Source: Leptospira sp. WS39.C2
GTDB lineage: Bacteria > Spirochaetota > Leptospiria > Leptospirales > Leptospiraceae
DNA length: 64,000 bases
Assembly (NCBI RefSeq): GCF_040833965.1
Contig: NZ_CP162143.1
Span: 124,001-188,000 of the forward strand
Reading direction: 5' to 3'
This document shows, piece after piece, positions 63,011 to 64,000 of the stretch; position 1 is the stretch's first letter, and every line of letters starts with the position of its first letter. The notes below the pieces were generated by a model. That model saw nothing but the letters and a program-made list of their open reading frames with translations. It made no database searches and was not told the origin of the DNA. Position numbers and translations under genes: made by a program.

Positions 63011-63044
63011 TATCTACATATCAAGAAATCTTGATATGTAGATA
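63011..63044 (-). promoter_or_regulatory. Perfect 34-bp palindromic operator upstream of the regulator gene
   Basis: TATCTACATATCAAGA (63011-63026), two central A bases, then its exact complement (63029-63044). The ATG at 63002 is only eight bases away, so the operator covers the start of the transcript and leaves no room for a normal ribosome site. Confidence 0.85.
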
Positions 63045-63099
63045 GAAGCAAGCGAATTTTGGCTGGATTTGGGAAAATGCAGCCTATCCGCAGGATTTG

Positions 63100-64000
63100 T
63101 TAAGAAATTTTAAAGAAGTTGATCTTTCTTTTTAGGGTTTCCGCTAAGTTTGCAATCCCATTCGCAGTGGCTGTCATCTCTTCGAGGCCTGCGGCTGTTC
63201 CTTGTGTGAGGTCATTGATACTGAAGATTGCTTGGGCTACTTCCCCAATGGCATTTTTTTGTTCTTCCATGGACAGACGAATGGCCTGGCTGATTTGGTT
63301 CACCTTATCCACTTCTTCCCCTACCTTTTGGTTGATGATGAGCTGTTCTTTTGTACTTTTTTCAATACTATCAGTCATATCATCAAACGAACTAACCCCT
63401 TGGATGATCCTTTGTATGAGAGATATTGTAGTTTCAATATTTTCTCGACCATTTAAAATTTCTTTTTCGTTCGCTTGGATGAGCTCCCCAATATCATTGA
63501 TAGATATGGCAGTTTTTTCTGCAAGTTTTCCGATTTCATCAGCGACAACTGCAAATCCACGACCATAAACACCAGCTCTTGCAGCTTCAATTGCTGCGTT
63601 TAACGCGAGTAAGTTGATTTGTTCAGAGATATTATTGATAATCTCAATCACACTTCCAATTTCTTCCGAACTATTGCTGATTTTTGTGATGGAATTTCGC
63701 ATGGAATCAAGGGAGGTTTGTCCGAGTTTTGCTTCTTCTGAAATTTGATTCACATCTTGTGAAGCTTTTCCCACTTGTTTTCCTGTCGCTTCGATGAGAC
63801 TGGAAAGTTCGGTCATTTTTCCTTTTAAAAAATCCACTTTGCGAAATTGGTCTTCCGCCTGTGCATCAACATTTTGTACGGCTGCTGAAATCTCTTCAAT
63901 CGAAGCAGAAATTTCTTCTGCAGATGCAGCTTGTGTTTGGGCATTGGATGACAACATATTAAGTGAAGCTGACATTTGTTCGGCAGATGCAGCTAAATCT
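63100..64000 (-). CDS. Methyl-accepting chemotaxis protein, C-terminal part
   Basis: The reading frame continues past the right edge, so only the signalling domain is in the window (at least 299 codons). It begins [16 protein letters not shown] and contains the canonical tip [20 protein letters not shown], followed by [19 protein letters not shown]. This is a typical receptor signalling hairpin that controls CheA kinase in chemotaxis. The sensor and membrane parts are outside the window. No CheR/CheB-tether pentapeptide is seen; the end is RKINFFKIS. It is separated from the regulator operator by about 55 bases on the same strand. Confidence 0.9.
   Translation of the reverse strand, partial: DLAASAEQMSASLNMLSSNAQTQAASAEEISASIEEISAAVQNVDAQAEDQFRKVDFLKGKMTELSSLIEATGKQVGKASQDVNQISEEAKLGQTSLDSMRNSITKISNSSEEIGSVIEIINNISEQINLLALNAAIEAARAGVYGRGFAVVADEIGKLAEKTAISINDIGELIQANEKEILNGRENIETTISLIQRIIQGVSSFDDMTDSIEKSTKEQLIINQKVGEEVDKVNQISQAIRLSMEEQKNAIGEVAQAIFSINDLTQGTAAGLEEMTATANGIANLAETLKRKINFFKIS

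Overview
The window looks like a chromosomal segment of a Leptospira species, probably one of the free-living (saprophyte) clades. This is inferred from AT-rich DNA, several spirochaete-style lipoproteins with relaxed lipoboxes, an LruC-domain lipoprotein, a DUF1554 lipoprotein and signalling genes such as RsbU-type phosphatases, class III cyclase and chemotaxis receptors. No rRNA, tRNA or CRISPR array was found. One insertion sequence and one toxin-antitoxin module mark the accessory parts.

Left part (1-9 kb): start of htpX; a coupled set (CapD/FlaA1-like sugar dehydratase, SspB-like ClpXP adaptor, NCS2-like permease, 4-base overlaps); a STAS/zinc-ribbon protein; HrpB helicase; an Ada-like DNA methyltransferase; a YhhN-like membrane protein. 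9-16.5 kb is a surface/secretion region: choice-of-anchor-D lipoprotein, subtilisin-like protease, a small lipoprotein resembling a free-standing protease propeptide, a Cys-rich lipoprotein, a DUF1554 lipoprotein, an IS with double symmetric end repeats and another small lipoprotein. 16.8-34 kb: ECF sigma/FecR-like pair, SthA transhydrogenase, large adenylyl cyclase, 1-Cys peroxiredoxin, OsmC, DUF547, esterase, DinB, a response-regulator phosphatase with its histidine kinase, ExbB/ExbD, UbiE and LruC.

The most interesting locus is 34.2-38.4 kb. It encodes a photoactive yellow protein (PYP) homologue that keeps the chromophore cysteine and the Tyr, Glu and Met of the chromophore pocket. Next to it are a short adenylating enzyme fused to an acyl-carrier domain (a candidate p-coumarate loading enzyme), a small triple-repeat coiled-coil protein in the PYP operon, a divergent methyl-accepting receptor with no external sensor domain, and a hotdog-fold protein. 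I read this as a candidate blue-light sensing and motility module.

38.4-51.9 kb is mostly housekeeping: O-antigen-ligase-like protein, rpmG (53 codons) with a cysteine-poor DksA-like gene, BASS transporter, aminotransferase, alanine racemase, hydrolases, argB, GAF-RsbU phosphatase and phosphofructokinase. 51.9-54.4 kb is accessory DNA: structured GC-rich elements, a gene remnant with several frameshifts, and a ParD/RelE-like module between two copies of an attC-like repeat of about 125 bp.

54.4-63 kb is a methyl-cycle region: compact MTHFR-like protein, cobalamin-dependent methionine synthase, 7Fe-type ferredoxin, S-adenosylhomocysteine hydrolase and an ArsR-methyltransferase regulator of the SahR type. 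A perfect 34-bp palindrome lies just before the regulator gene, and an exact 12-base half of it recurs in the metH promoter region. The window ends inside a chemotaxis receptor gene.
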